A DNA stretch of 64,000 bases from Bog-473 sp963840435 (GCA_963840435.1 CAWIYY010000020.1:75989-139988), one strand, 5' to 3'. Counted from the stretch's first letter, positions 42,800-53,687 are shown. The notes: generated by a model from the sequence alone, not told the origin. Program-made: numbers and translations.

Positions 42800-43418
42800 C
42801 GGGCGATTGTGGCGCCGGGCCGGCGGCCGGCGCCAACGCAACCTCGTTGAAGCCGTGCAGGATCGGCGTGTCGCGGTTCCAGCCGATCCGGGTCACCGAG
42901 GCCGTGCGCAGGTGGAGGCGCCAGTAGAGGTCGGGCGTCCCGAGCGCCCAGGCCACGGCGGCCTTGATCGGCGTGACGTGGCTGACCACGACCACGTCGC
43001 CGTCGGGGCGCCGGGCTCCGGCCCCCGCCGCGGCGAAGAGCTCCTCGCAGACCGCGCCGATGCGCTCGTCCACTTCGGCCAGGGTCTCACCGCCCTCGGG
43101 GCGGAAGTGGCGGTCGGCCATCCAGCGCTGCCACACCGAGGCCGGGATGTCGCCCAGGGGCTGGCACTCGAACTCGCCGTAGTCGACCTCGACCCAGCGC
43201 TCGTCGACGGTCGGCGCCGGGCCGAGCGCCAGCAGGTCGGCCGTGTCGCGGGCGCGGGCCAACGGGCTCGTGCGCACCTCGACCACCGGGTCGCGCACCA
43301 GGGCGCGGGCGGCGGCGGCCTGGGCCCGCCCCGCCTCGGTCAAGGCGGCGTCGGTCCGCCCGAGCAGCAGGCCGCGGGCGTTGGCCTCGGACTCGCCGTG
43401 ACGGACCAGGATCAGCAC
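42792..43418 (-). CDS. Histidine phosphatase (phosphoglycerate-mutase superfamily)
   Basis: About 208 residues. I chose GTG 43418, right before LILVRHGESEAN; a longer start at 43472 would overlap the upstream gene. The RHG motif holds the phospho-His, TSPLARARDTAD gives the second Arg, VEVDYGEFE the acidic position and VVVVSHVTPIKAAV the second His. In mycobacteria the homologous neighbour of the zinc-ribbon gene is a two-domain RNase H/phosphatase; here only the phosphatase domain is present. It may act on cobalamin-pathway or other small phosphoesters. Confidence 0.82.
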   Translation of the reverse strand: MLILVRHGESEANARGLLLGRTDAALTEAGRAQAAAARALVRDPVVEVRTSPLARARDTADLLALGPAPTVDERWVEVDYGEFECQPLGDIPASVWQRWMADRHFRPEGGETLAEVDERIGAVCEELFAAAGAGARRPDGDVVVVSHVTPIKAAVAWALGTPDLYWRLHLRTASVTRIGWNRDTPILHGFNEVALAPAAGPAPQSPGA

Positions 43419-43435
43419 GGGGGACGGACCGCCCC

Positions 43436-44155
43436 TCAGACCGGCACGAGGATGCGACCGCACTGCTCGCACGTGGCGATCTCGCCGTGGGGCAGCGCCC
43501 GGATCCGCTCCACCTCGCCCGAGGAGAGCTCGAGGTGGCAGCCGTCGCAGTGGTTCTTGATCAGCCGGGCCGCCCCGGTCCCCTTCAGCCGCGCCCGCAG
43601 CGTCTCGTAGCGGTCCACCAACGCGGTGGGGACCTGCGCGGCCTCGGCCGCCCGGGCCGAGCCGGCGACGGCCAGCTCCGCGTCGATCTCCTCCTGCCGG
43701 TGCACGATCTCGACCCGCAGCTCGTCGGCCTGGGTGCGCAACGGCGCAGCCCGCTCGTCGAGGGCGTTCAGCTCGGCGTCGATCGGGTCCTGCTCGAGCA
43801 TCGACACCAGCTCGAGCTCTTCGAGCTCGGCCCGCCGGTCGGTGAGATGCACCACCTCGTCGTTCATGGCCTGCAGGTCGCGGGTCGACGAGCCCGTCGC
43901 CGCGTACATCCGCTGCTCAATACCCTGGCGGCGCTCGGTGATCACGGCGATCTGCGCCTCGAGGTCCTTCTGCGTGGCGGCCAGCACGTCGCGCCGGCCC
44001 AGCGCCTCGGCCCGCTCGCTGTCCAACGAGGCCAGCTGCGCCTCGACGCCGCGCAGTCCCGTCGTCTCGGGCAGGGCGTCCCGGCGGTGCTGCAGCTGCG
44101 TGATGGTGGTGTCGGCGTCCTGGACCGCGAGCAGGTGCTCGAGGGCGTCGGTCAC
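43436..44155 (-). CDS. C4-type zinc-ribbon coiled-coil protein
   Basis: 239 residues from GTG 44155, which overlaps the Nudix stop by four bases. A long antiparallel coiled coil (about 5-185, e.g. QLASLDSERAEALGRRDVLA, LEELELVSMLEQDPIDAELN) is followed by a zinc ribbon with two Cys pairs (CDGCHLE, CEQCGRIL). The family (formerly DUF164) is widespread in actinobacteria beside a histidine phosphatase or RNase H gene and is thought to bind nucleic acid. Its exact role is unknown. Confidence 0.85.
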   Translation of the reverse strand: MTDALEHLLAVQDADTTITQLQHRRDALPETTGLRGVEAQLASLDSERAEALGRRDVLAATQKDLEAQIAVITERRQGIEQRMYAATGSSTRDLQAMNDEVVHLTDRRAELEELELVSMLEQDPIDAELNALDERAAPLRTQADELRVEIVHRQEEIDAELAVAGSARAAEAAQVPTALVDRYETLRARLKGTGAARLIKNHCDGCHLELSSGEVERIRALPHGEIATCEQCGRILVPV

Positions 44156-44691
44156 ACCAACGCCTCGTAGGCGGCGCGGGCCACGGGCAGGGCGTCGATC
44201 AGCGCGGGGTCGGCCATGGCCAGCGCCTCGTCCCAGCTGCACCAGCGGGCGTCGGGGCTCTCCCCCGGCGGCGGGTGCGGGTCGCCGTCGGCTCCGAAGA
44301 GGAGGTAGCGCAGGTCGAGATGGACGTGGCCGTAGGCCGCCTCGTGCACGTCGAGGTGGATCAGGAGCGGGCCGCCGTCGGGGTGGGCCACGGCCAGGCC
44401 GAGCTCCTCGGTGGCCTCGCGGACCGCGGCCACCTCGGGCGTCTCGCCGGCGTCGATGTGGCCGCCGGGCTGCATCCAGATGCCGAGGCGCTTGTGGAGG
44501 TGGAGCACCGTGCCCCGCCGCCCCACCACGATGGCCGAGGCCGTCACGTGCGTCGGGCCGGCGTGCTCGTCGCAGGGCGCAGGCAGGCGGGCCAGCTCGG
44601 TGAGGAAGCGCTCCTTCGCCGCCACCTCGCGGGGCGAGCCCGGCTCGTGACCCTCGACGAGCGTGCGCAGGCCCGCCGTGGTGGCCTCCAT
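44152..44691 (-). CDS. Nudix hydrolase
   Basis: 179 residues. The Nudix box is complete: GGHIDAGETPEVAAVREATE followed by ELGL, with the Glu residues that bind Mg2+. An N-terminal helical part (about 1-45) precedes the fold. Family members hydrolyse nucleoside diphosphates linked to another moiety; the substrate is not predictable. It sits in the minus-strand operon between PhzF and the zinc-ribbon gene. Confidence 0.9.
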   Translation of the reverse strand: MEATTAGLRTLVEGHEPGSPREVAAKERFLTELARLPAPCDEHAGPTHVTASAIVVGRRGTVLHLHKRLGIWMQPGGHIDAGETPEVAAVREATEELGLAVAHPDGGPLLIHLDVHEAAYGHVHLDLRYLLFGADGDPHPPPGESPDARWCSWDEALAMADPALIDALPVARAAYEALV

Positions 44692-44702
44692 GCCGGCAGT
44701 GG

Positions 44703-45500
44703 TTAGCACAGGTGACCGGTCAACACCGTGGTGGCGCGCCCGCCGATGCGCACCCGGTCGCCCACGGGGCGCACGAAGAGCGTGGCGCCCCGGGCCGACA
44801 GCTGGTGGGCCACCAGCTCGGGGCGGCCCAGGCGTTCGGCCCAGTAGGGCCCGGCCGCGCACTGGGCGGACCCGGTGGCCGGGTCCTCGTCGATGCCCAC
44901 CAGGGGGCCGAAGACGCGCAGGACGTAGTCGGCACCCGAGCCGGGATCGGCCGCCGCGGTGAGCAGGAGGGAGTTGGGCCCGCTGGCCGCGATGGCGCGC
45001 AGGTCGGGCACGTAGTCGCCCACGGCCGCCGCCGAGGACAGCACGACGAAGACGAAGTTGGTGGTCAGTCCCGACTCGACCACCGCACCCGGCCACTGCG
45101 ACTCGAGCGGGGCGGGCAGGGGGCGCAGGGCAACGGGATCGGCCGGAAAGTCGAGCTCGACCCGGTCGCCGTCGAACGAGGCGGACAGCGCGCCGCTGCG
45201 GGTGTGGAAGGTGACCGGCACCGAACCGTCGACCGTGCCGGCCTGGCGTAGCACGTGGGCCGAGGCCAGCGTGGCGTGGCCGCAGAGGTTGATCTCGGTG
45301 GCCGGCGAGAACCAGCGCAGGCCGAACTGCACCGGATCGTCCGTCGGCGTCAGGTAGGCCGTCTCGGAGATGCCGAGCTCGGCCGCCAGCGCCTGCATGC
45401 GGGTCTCGTCGAGCGGCTCGTCCAGCAGGCAGACGGCGGCCGGATTGCCGCCCCCGATGCCGTCGCTGAAGGCGTCGACCCACGTGATCGGGATGCTCAT
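44703..45500 (-). CDS. PhzF-family isomerase
   Basis: 265 residues from ATG 45500, chosen because it overlaps the aminotransferase stop (ATGA). Conserved PhzF residues: GNPAAVCLL, E in ISETAYL, H in INLCGHATLASAH, and D in GIDEDPATGSAQCAAGPYW. The family performs cofactor-free isomerisation through a proton shuttle (as in phenazine synthesis) but most members have unknown substrates. There is no phenazine cluster here. Confidence 0.88.
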   Translation of the reverse strand: MSIPITWVDAFSDGIGGGNPAAVCLLDEPLDETRMQALAAELGISETAYLTPTDDPVQFGLRWFSPATEINLCGHATLASAHVLRQAGTVDGSVPVTFHTRSGALSASFDGDRVELDFPADPVALRPLPAPLESQWPGAVVESGLTTNFVFVVLSSAAAVGDYVPDLRAIAASGPNSLLLTAAADPGSGADYVLRVFGPLVGIDEDPATGSAQCAAGPYWAERLGRPELVAHQLSARGATLFVRPVGDRVRIGGRATTVLTGHLC

Positions 45501-46729
45501 GGTCCCCATGATGCTAAGCGGGCCAGCGCGTCGCGCAGGACGGCGTCGCGCTTGCAGAAGGCCCAGCGCACCAGCGTGGCCCCGGCCGCGCCGTCGGCCG
45601 GGTCGTAGAAGACCGAGCTCGGGATGGCCACCACGCCGCAGCGGCCGGGCAGGGCGAGGCAGAACTCGTGCCCGCTCAGCCCCGGCGCCACGGGTGCGAT
45701 GTCAGTGGTGGCGAAGTAGGTGGCGGCCGGGCGGTGCACCACGTACCCCAGGCCGGCCAGCCCGTCGCACAGCAGGTCGCGCTTGGCCGCCAGCTCGGCG
45801 GCGAAGCGCGACATGGTCGCCGGCGGCGAGCCCAGCCCCGAGGCCACGGCCAGCTGGAGCGGGGCGGGACTGGTGTAGGTGAGGAACTGCTTGGCCGCCC
45901 GCACGGCGGCGACGAGCGGGGCGGGGCCGCTGACCCAGCCGACCTTCCACCCGGTGAAGGAGAACGTCTTGCCGCCCGAGGAGATGGTCAGCGTGCGCGT
46001 ACCCATCGCGGGGAGGGTGGCCAGCGGCACGTGGGTCCCGTCGAAGACAAGATGCTCGTAGACCTCGTCGGTCACCGCCAGGAGGTCGTGGGCACGGACC
46101 AGGTCGGCCACCTGCCCCAACTCGGTGGGCGAGAAGACCTTGCCGGTCGGGTTGTGCGGGGTGTTGAGCAGCAGCATGGTGGCCCGGGGCGAGGCGCAGG
46201 CCCGGGCCAGCTCGTCGGGGTCGAACGACCAGTCCGGTGGGTGGAGGCGCACCAGCCGTGGCACGGCGCCGGCCATCGACGCGCAAGCGGCGTAGGAGTC
46301 GTAGGAGGGTTCGAACATCACGACCTCGTCGCCCGGCTCGCACAGGGCGAGGAAGGTCGCCGCGATGGCCTCGGTAGCGCCCACGGTGACGAGGACCTCG
46401 GATTCGGGATCGAGCTCCAGGCCGTACCAGGCCCGCTGGTGCTCGGCCACCGCCCGGCGCAGCTCGGGAACGCCGGCGCTCGGCGGGTACTGGTTGTCGC
46501 CGTGCCGGATGGCCTCGACCGCCACCTCCTTCAGTTCGTCGGGGCCGTCGGTGTCGGGGAAGCCCTGCCCGAGGTTGACCGAGCCGGTGGCGCGGGCCAG
46601 CTCGGACATGGTGGCGAAGATGGTGGTGGTGAAGGGGCGCAGGCGCCGGGCCAGCTGCGCGTCCCCCGGTGCCACCGCCACGATCGTACCTCCGGCCGTT
46701 TCGCCGCCGGGCATGTCGCCGCCGGGCAT
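45497..46729 (-). CDS. PLP-dependent class I/II aminotransferase
   Basis: About 410 residues. Typical features: VNLGQGFPDTDGPDEL, VTVGATEAIAATFLAL, LNTPHNPTGK, the Schiff-base Lys in ISSGGKTFSFTGWKVGW, and the substrate Arg in TLVRWAFCK. It most resembles DapC/kynurenine aminotransferase-like enzymes. A 15-bp tandem duplication at 46701-46730 places two in-frame ATGs at 46729 and 46714 (MPGGDMPGGE), so the start is ambiguous; the conserved core begins about 25 residues later. It heads the operon and is divergent from the EEP-family gene. Confidence 0.87.
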   Translation of the reverse strand: MPGGDMPGGETAGGTIVAVAPGDAQLARRLRPFTTTIFATMSELARATGSVNLGQGFPDTDGPDELKEVAVEAIRHGDNQYPPSAGVPELRRAVAEHQRAWYGLELDPESEVLVTVGATEAIAATFLALCEPGDEVVMFEPSYDSYAACASMAGAVPRLVRLHPPDWSFDPDELARACASPRATMLLLNTPHNPTGKVFSPTELGQVADLVRAHDLLAVTDEVYEHLVFDGTHVPLATLPAMGTRTLTISSGGKTFSFTGWKVGWVSGPAPLVAAVRAAKQFLTYTSPAPLQLAVASGLGSPPATMSRFAAELAAKRDLLCDGLAGLGYVVHRPAATYFATTDIAPVAPGLSGHEFCLALPGRCGVVAIPSSVFYDPADGAAGATLVRWAFCKRDAVLRDALARLASWGP

Positions 46730-46730
46730 G
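46701..46730. repeat. 15-bp tandem duplication at the aminotransferase start
   Basis: TCGCCGCCGGGCATG occurs twice back to back (46701-46715, 46716-46730). Read on the minus strand it duplicates the start codon and four following codons. Confidence 0.7.
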
Positions 46731-46755
46731 TCGACGGCCTATCGTCGCCCGGACC

Positions 46756-47568
46756 GTGCTCAGCATCGCCAACTTCAACATGCACTGCGGGATGGACGGA
46801 CGGGGCCGGCCCTTCGACTACGTCGGCTCCATCGCGTCGTTCGGCACCGACGTCGTGGTGCTCGAGGAGTCCTGGACCACCGCGGGCGAGGACACCGGAC
46901 AGGCCGAGGAGGTCGCCGCCGCGCTGGGCTACGCGGTGTACACCCACCCGCTGGGCGAGGGCCGGCGCATCCGGCCCCAGGCGACGGCCGGCAAAGCGTG
47001 GATCGCCCAACCCTCGTTCTCCGACAAGAACCGTGCCCTCTACATGGACGGCGTGAAGCCGCAGCCGGCCAAGGTGCAGGCGCTCGCCCGCTGGCAAGAT
47101 GCCGAGCCGGGCACGTGGAGCATCGCCGTGTTGGTGCGCTCCGAGCTCGCCGTCGAAGCGACGCGGGTGGTGCCGCTGCGCCAGTTGCGGGCCGACCGGG
47201 TGCGCCGGGCCGCGCTGGTGGTGGATCTGTCGGTGGCGGGCCGGCCGGTCTCGGTGGTCGGCACCCACATGCCGCACATCCCCTACGGTTCGCACCGGAC
47301 CTGGGCCGAGCTGCGGCGGCGCCTGGGCAGCGACGCCCGCCCCGACGCCGTGCTCTCGGGCGACATGAACACGTGGGGTCCGCTCGTTCGTTTCTTCCTG
47401 CCGGGTTGGCACCGAGCGGTGGTGGGCCGCACCTGGCCCGCCTGGTCGCCCCACAGCCAGATCGACCACATCCTGACCCGGGGCCATCTGCACCCGGTCT
47501 CGGGCGAGGTGCTGCCCGACGGCGGTTCGGACCACCGGCCCATCCGGACCACCGTCGAGTGGATCTAG
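46756..47568 (+). CDS. Endonuclease/exonuclease/phosphatase-family protein
   Basis: 270 residues from GTG 46756. The EEP catalytic blocks are complete: LSIANFNMH (Asn), VVVLEES (Glu), VVGTHMPH (His), SGDMNTWG (Asp-x-Asn), QIDHIL (Asp-His) and GSDHRPI (Asp-His). The family cleaves phosphodiester or phosphomonoester bonds with Mg2+. No signal peptide is evident and the substrate, nucleic acid or lipid headgroup, is unclear. It converges on the sulfatase gene 55 bases away. Confidence 0.85.
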   Translation: MLSIANFNMHCGMDGRGRPFDYVGSIASFGTDVVVLEESWTTAGEDTGQAEEVAAALGYAVYTHPLGEGRRIRPQATAGKAWIAQPSFSDKNRALYMDGVKPQPAKVQALARWQDAEPGTWSIAVLVRSELAVEATRVVPLRQLRADRVRRAALVVDLSVAGRPVSVVGTHMPHIPYGSHRTWAELRRRLGSDARPDAVLSGDMNTWGPLVRFFLPGWHRAVVGRTWPAWSPHSQIDHILTRGHLHPVSGEVLPDGGSDHRPIRTTVEWI

Positions 47569-47623
47569 CCGCCGAACCGGTTCTGCCTCCGGTCCGGCGC
47601 GGCGGGCTCCGGTGCTCCGGTGT

Positions 47624-49090
47624 CTAACTGCCGGTGAAGATGCTCGGGTGGGGCCGGGCCGGCGGCGTCGCAAAGAACGGGCGCACGTGGGTCTCCATCA
47701 GCTCGTCGACCACGACGGCCGCGGCGGGGTCGGCCAACAGGTTGTGGTCCTCGGCCGGGTCCTCGGCCAAGTCGAAGAGCTGGCAGGGTGCGACGGCGTC
47801 CTCGTCGACCACCAGCTTGTGTCGCTCGGTCTCGAAGCAGGCGAAGCCCCAGTTCTCGCTGACGGCCACCGGGTGGACCGGGGCGGGGGCACCGTCGCAC
47901 ACACACTCGAGCAGCGACCGGCCTTCGCTCCTCGGCAGGTCGGGCGCGCCGGCCAGGGCGCGCACGGTGGCCGGGACATCGAGCTGCTCGACCAGCGCGT
48001 CGACCACTCGCGGCGCGCACCCGCCCGGCGGCCGGATGATCAGGGGCACCCGCACCGCCCCCTCGTAGAGGACGCACTTGGACATGAGCCCGTGCATGCC
48101 GGCCATTTCGCCGTGGTCGGTGGTGTAGACGATCCAGGTGTTGTCCAGCAGGCCCTTGCGCTCGAGCGCACCCAGCATGAGCCCCACCGCGTGGTCGATG
48201 ACGGAGATGTCGGCCGCGTAGGCCCGCCGCATGTCCCTGATGGCATCCTCGGACATCGACTCGGAGTCCGACATCGTGAGGAAGCCCTTCAGGATCCGCT
48301 TGTAGCGACCGGTCCCCTCGAGCGTGGGCCGGGTTGTCGAGACGGGCATGGAGATGTCGACGTCGCGGTAGCGGTCCACCGCCTCGGCCGGAGCGTCCCA
48401 GGGGTCGTGCGGCCCGGGGAACCCCACGAAGAGGAAGAAGGGCTCGGGCCGCTCGTACTGCTCAATCCAGCGCACCGCCTCGGTCCCGTGCCACGTGTCG
48501 ACGTAGGCCGAGAGGGGCAACGGCATCGGGGTGGAATCCCACATGGGCACGCACTTGGTGGCGTTGCGGCCGTCCTCGTTCTCCCCCTGGTAGGCCCGGT
48601 CGGCGATGTGCCGCTGGTAGGTCTCGAGCAGGCCCCGGGCGGCCAGCGCGTCGGTGTAGCGGGTGGGGATCTTGCCGAGAAACTTGTCGCCCGTCTCGAA
48701 GACCTCGGCGAAGCCCAGCGCCTCGAGGCGCGGCGCCATGTCGTCGGTGTGGGCGATGGTCAGCTGCTCGTCGAGATAGAGGTGGGCCTTGCCCAGGAGC
48801 GAGGTGTGGTACCCCGCCTCGCGCAGCGCGCGGACGTAAGTCGGACTGTCCTCGGGGATTTCGGCCCAGTTGGTGTAGATGCCGTGATCGCGCACGTAAC
48901 GCTCGGTCATGAACGAGGCCCGCGAGGGCATGCAGAGTGGGCCCTGGCACAGGACGCGAGAGAAGCGCACGCCCTCGCCGGCCAGCCGGTCGAGCGTCGG
49001 AGTGTGCATGCTGGCGTCGCCGGCACAGCCGAGCATGTCGGCCCGGTGCTGGTCGGACATCACGAGCAGGATGTTGGGAGCGTCTGCCAC
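47624..49090 (-). CDS. Type I sulfatase (arylsulfatase-like)
   Basis: 488 residues from GTG 49090 with AAAGGGGA upstream. PNILLVMSDQHRADMLGCAG supplies metal-binding Asp; the formylglycine signature is C53-M-P-S-R57 (CQGPLCMPSRASFMT), with TNWAEIPEDSPTYVRAL and GKAHLY next. TTDHGEMAGMHGL gives the second metal site. The Cys form needs a formylglycine-generating enzyme, which is not in the window. No signal peptide is evident, so a cytoplasmic sulfate ester or phosphonate-type substrate is likely. The same fold includes choline sulfatases. Confidence 0.9.
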   Translation of the reverse strand: MADAPNILLVMSDQHRADMLGCAGDASMHTPTLDRLAGEGVRFSRVLCQGPLCMPSRASFMTERYVRDHGIYTNWAEIPEDSPTYVRALREAGYHTSLLGKAHLYLDEQLTIAHTDDMAPRLEALGFAEVFETGDKFLGKIPTRYTDALAARGLLETYQRHIADRAYQGENEDGRNATKCVPMWDSTPMPLPLSAYVDTWHGTEAVRWIEQYERPEPFFLFVGFPGPHDPWDAPAEAVDRYRDVDISMPVSTTRPTLEGTGRYKRILKGFLTMSDSESMSEDAIRDMRRAYAADISVIDHAVGLMLGALERKGLLDNTWIVYTTDHGEMAGMHGLMSKCVLYEGAVRVPLIIRPPGGCAPRVVDALVEQLDVPATVRALAGAPDLPRSEGRSLLECVCDGAPAPVHPVAVSENWGFACFETERHKLVVDEDAVAPCQLFDLAEDPAEDHNLLADPAAAVVVDELMETHVRPFFATPPARPHPSIFTGS

Positions 49091-49182
49091 TCGGGTTCCC
49101 CTTTCGTTCCCCCGCACCGCGAGTGGCGGCCCGGAGGCCGGACGATCATGGCACTCCCGGTCGGTGGGGCACACTGGTCGCC

Positions 49183-50837
<1,655 letters not shown>

Positions 50838-50862
<25 letters not shown>

Positions 50863-51626
50863 ACGTCACCGGTCTCGGCCCGTTGCCACAGCGCGCTGAC
50901 GTCGTCGTAGGGCGTGCTGCACGGGGGGCCCGGGGCCACCCACATGCGGGGCACCGACGTGCCGGCCCCCACCCGGACCAGGCACGAGGACCGGGTCCCG
51001 AACGTGTCGAGGTGCACGCAGCTGGCGGAGTTGGGGCGCTCGTCGTCCTCGGGGATGCGGTGGTCGGCCAGCACCGTTCGGAAGGCGGCGTCGACCGCCT
51101 CGCCGGTGCGGGGCTCGCCCAGCGCGGCCCGGACGAGATCGACCTTGGCCGAGGGCTGGCCCAGAGCCCGGTTCTCCAGGACGTGGACGCCGGGCGGCAA
51201 CGCGGTGGCCCTGGCCGGGCCGGGACCCGTGCCCGTGAAGTCGACGAACCACAGCGAGGTCCGGTCCCCGACGAGCAACCAGCAACCGTTGTAGTCCGCC
51301 GGCCGGTACCCGGCGACGAGGGCCTCGACGGCGGCCGCCGCCGTGGCGTGGCGGGCCAGGGCGAGGGGCAGATCTCCGCGCGATCGCTTCGACGGATCCT
51401 TGTCGTCGCCCAGGGGCTGGTTGGTCAGGCCGGCACAGACCCCGTGTTCGTTGACGGCAAGCCAGGTGCCGCCCGACTGCTCGTCGCGCCCGCCGAGGAT
51501 GCGCGGACCGGAGGGGGCGAGGACGGTGACCGGAGTGGCCGGCCGGTCCATCAATTCGTCGCGGTTGGCCCCCACGACGAGTGGCTCGGAGGGCACCACC
51601 CGTGAGGCCATGACCAGGAGACACAC
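50838..51626 (-). CDS. NRDE-family (TANGO2-like) protein
   Basis: 262 residues. The GTG at 51626 is favoured because it yields Met-Cys-Leu-Leu, placing a Cys at position 2, as in NRDE/Ntn-hydrolase-like proteins. The family signature VVGANRDELMDRPATPV follows, then ILGGRDEQSGGTWLAVNEHG and AGLTNQP. A 5' GGGTGG precedes it. Members are implicated in heme or lipid handling, but function is unproven. It is convergent with and overlaps ettA. Confidence 0.82.
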
Positions 51627-51691
51627 GAGAACCACCCTACCGAGTGCCAATTCAGTGCAATTGGGGTGGCAGGAGGGCTACCGTCTGCTCC

Positions 51692-52504
51692 ATGCGGACT
51701 CGCCCGACCATCATCGTCACCGCCGCCGTCACGGCGCTCGGCCTGGGCACCCTCGTGCTCGGGGCCGCCGCCCCGGCCTCGGCCAAATCCGTCTCGTCCC
51801 AGAACCTCAAGGCCCTGACGACGCAGATCGACAAGGGCAAGCACCTCACCTACTCGGTGGAGTACAAGTCGGTGAGCAGCGGCACGACCTCCACGGTGTC
51901 GATCGCCCAGTCCCCGCCCAAGAGCTACTTCGCCAGCAGCGGCAGCGTGATCCTCAACAACGGCAAGACGACCTACTACTGCTCCCCCAACGCCTCGGGG
52001 AATTCCGGCGACAGCGGAAACTCGGGGAATTCCGGCTCGGGCAACTCGGGGAACTCGGGCAACTCGGGATCGGCCGCCAGCACGACGACCACCACGAAGG
52101 CCAGCAGCTCGGGCTCCCTCCAGTGCCTGACCGAGAAGGGCAACAACCCGCTCGCCGCCACGGCCGACATCTTCAGCGCCGGCACCGTGCTGAGCGTGTT
52201 CTCCGAGGCCGAGGAGACCGCCGTCGCCCGCGTTCTCGGCATCAAGCTCTCGGCGTCGTCGGCCAAGATCGCCGGCCAGGCCTCGACCTGCATCTCGGTG
52301 ACCCGCAAGGGGCAGACCGGGAAGTACTGCGTGACCAAGCAGGGCCTCCTGTCCTACTCGGGATCGGGCAAGAACTACTTCGAGATGGTGAAGTACTCCG
52401 CTCACCCGTCCTCGAGCCTCTTCGCCCTGCCGGCCGGCGCCACCACGATCACCATCCCGACCATCCCCGGTGGCAGCTCGATCACCATCCCCGACACGCC
52501 CTAG
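51692..52504 (+). CDS. Secreted protein with Gly/Asn/Ser-repeat linker
   Basis: 270 residues. A signal peptide (TIIVTAAVTALGLGTLVLGAAAPASA) precedes a domain of LolA/LppX-like flavour (LKALTTQIDKGKHLTYSVEY, SIAQSPPKSYFASSGS). That domain is interrupted by a GNSGNSGNSG stretch, then resumes with several Cys (YYCS, QCLTE, STCISV, KYCVT) that could form two disulfides. It resembles lipoprotein-type carriers, but no lipobox is seen. AGGAGGG lies 14 bases upstream of the ATG. The function is unknown. Confidence 0.65.
   Translation: MRTRPTIIVTAAVTALGLGTLVLGAAAPASAKSVSSQNLKALTTQIDKGKHLTYSVEYKSVSSGTTSTVSIAQSPPKSYFASSGSVILNNGKTTYYCSPNASGNSGDSGNSGNSGSGNSGNSGNSGSAASTTTTTKASSSGSLQCLTEKGNNPLAATADIFSAGTVLSVFSEAEETAVARVLGIKLSASSAKIAGQASTCISVTRKGQTGKYCVTKQGLLSYSGSGKNYFEMVKYSAHPSSSLFALPAGATTITIPTIPGGSSITIPDTP
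51999..52068. repeat. Short tandem repeats encoding (GNS)n
   Basis: Imperfect 9-base units of the type AACTCGGGG/C recur within the secreted-protein gene, giving a flexible Gly-Asn-Ser stretch. Such tracts are prone to length change. Confidence 0.6.
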
Positions 52505-52537
52505 TCCGCGTCGACCACCCTCCGAGCGCGGCGACGG

Positions 52538-53119
52538 ATGCCTGACCGCTGGCGCGACAGCGACGTCCCGCGCGGCGTCCACTACGACGCGCGCTTCGAC
52601 CGGCTCGAGGCCGCGGGTGTCGACGTGCACGGTGAGGCCGCGCTGGTCGATTCCTACGAACCCTCGTCCGTGCTCGATGCCGGTTGCGGCACCGGCCGTG
52701 TGGCGCTCGAGCTGGCGCGTCGAGGCCGCGCCGTGGTCGGCCTCGACGTCGACCCCCTCATGCTGGAGGCGGCCCGGGCCAAGGGGCCACACGTGCGCTG
52801 GGTCGAGGGGGACCTGACCGATCCCGGGCTCGACCTCGGCCGCACCTTCGACCTGGTCGTGATGGCGGGCAACGTCCTGATCTTCGTGGAGCCGGGCAGC
52901 GAGGGGCGGGTCCTGGCCAACGCCGCCCGCTGGCTCGAACCGGGCGGGCGGCTCGTCTCGGGCTACTCGCTCCAGCCTGGGGGATTCGGGCCGGCCGAGC
53001 ACGACCGCCTGGCCGCAGCGGCCGGCTTCGCACTCGAAGACCGCTGGTCGACCTGGGACCGGCTTCCCTTGGCCCAGGCTGAGAATTACGCGGTTTCCGT
53101 GCATCGCAAGGACTCCTGA
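52538..53119 (+). CDS. Class I SAM-dependent methyltransferase (Methyltransf_25-like)
   Basis: 193 residues, a compact methyltransferase. Motif I is SSVLDAGCGTGRVALELARR, the acidic residue after strand 2 is GLDVD, motif II is VEGDLTD, and FDLVVMAGNVLIFVEPG the post-II region, with LEPGGRLVSGY as motif III. Only 33 bases separate it from the secreted-protein gene. The acceptor is unknown. Confidence 0.85.
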   Translation: MPDRWRDSDVPRGVHYDARFDRLEAAGVDVHGEAALVDSYEPSSVLDAGCGTGRVALELARRGRAVVGLDVDPLMLEAARAKGPHVRWVEGDLTDPGLDLGRTFDLVVMAGNVLIFVEPGSEGRVLANAARWLEPGGRLVSGYSLQPGGFGPAEHDRLAAAAGFALEDRWSTWDRLPLAQAENYAVSVHRKDS

Positions 53120-53210
53120 GAACCGGCCCTTTCGCGCAACGGAGCAACAACAATAAACCCGAGCATGCACTGAATGTGCGAGCAAGGCTTGTCTCGTTAG
53201 GCTTACGGCC

Positions 53211-53687
53211 ATGGGAACAGAGGAACTTGATCCGATTGATCATCAGATCATCGAATTGCTGTCGCAAAACGCACGGCGCACCATGGCTGACATCGGCGAG
53301 CAAGTTTCGCTCTCCGCATCGGCGGTGACACGGCGTATCGAGCGGCTGGAACGCACGGGGGTGATCGCCGGCTACACCGTCGTCGTCGACCACCGCAAGG
53401 CCGGGCGACCCATCCAGGCCTTCACCGAGGTGCGCTTCGCCGGCACGGCCGATCTGAACGAGATTCAGGAAACGGCGATGCAACTATCTGAAGTGCAGGC
53501 GGTCTTCACCACCGCCGGCGACCCCGACGCGCTGGTCTGGCTCCAGGTTCCCGACGTGGAGCGCCTGGGGCAAGTCATTGAGCAGCTGCGCCGGCGCGGC
53601 CGGGTGACCGGCACCAAGACGCTGATCGTGCTCGACACCTGGTCGCGCCACCGGGCCCTCGAGACGAACGGGCTCGCGGTCCACTAG
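53211..53687 (+). CDS. Lrp/AsnC-family transcription regulator
   Basis: 158 residues. An AsnC-type helix-turn-helix (LDPIDHQIIELLSQNARRTM, then GEQVSLSASAVTRRIERLER) is followed by the RAM ligand domain (QAFTEVRFAGTADLNEIQET, AVFTTAGDPDALVWLQVPDV). Such proteins sense amino acids. The stop overlaps the next gene's GTG by one base, so the lipoprotein downstream is translationally coupled. The 91-base gap upstream should hold its promoter (TTGTCTC near 53189 is a poor -35). Confidence 0.88.
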   Translation: MGTEELDPIDHQIIELLSQNARRTMADIGEQVSLSASAVTRRIERLERTGVIAGYTVVVDHRKAGRPIQAFTEVRFAGTADLNEIQETAMQLSEVQAVFTTAGDPDALVWLQVPDVERLGQVIEQLRRRGRVTGTKTLIVLDTWSRHRALETNGLAVH

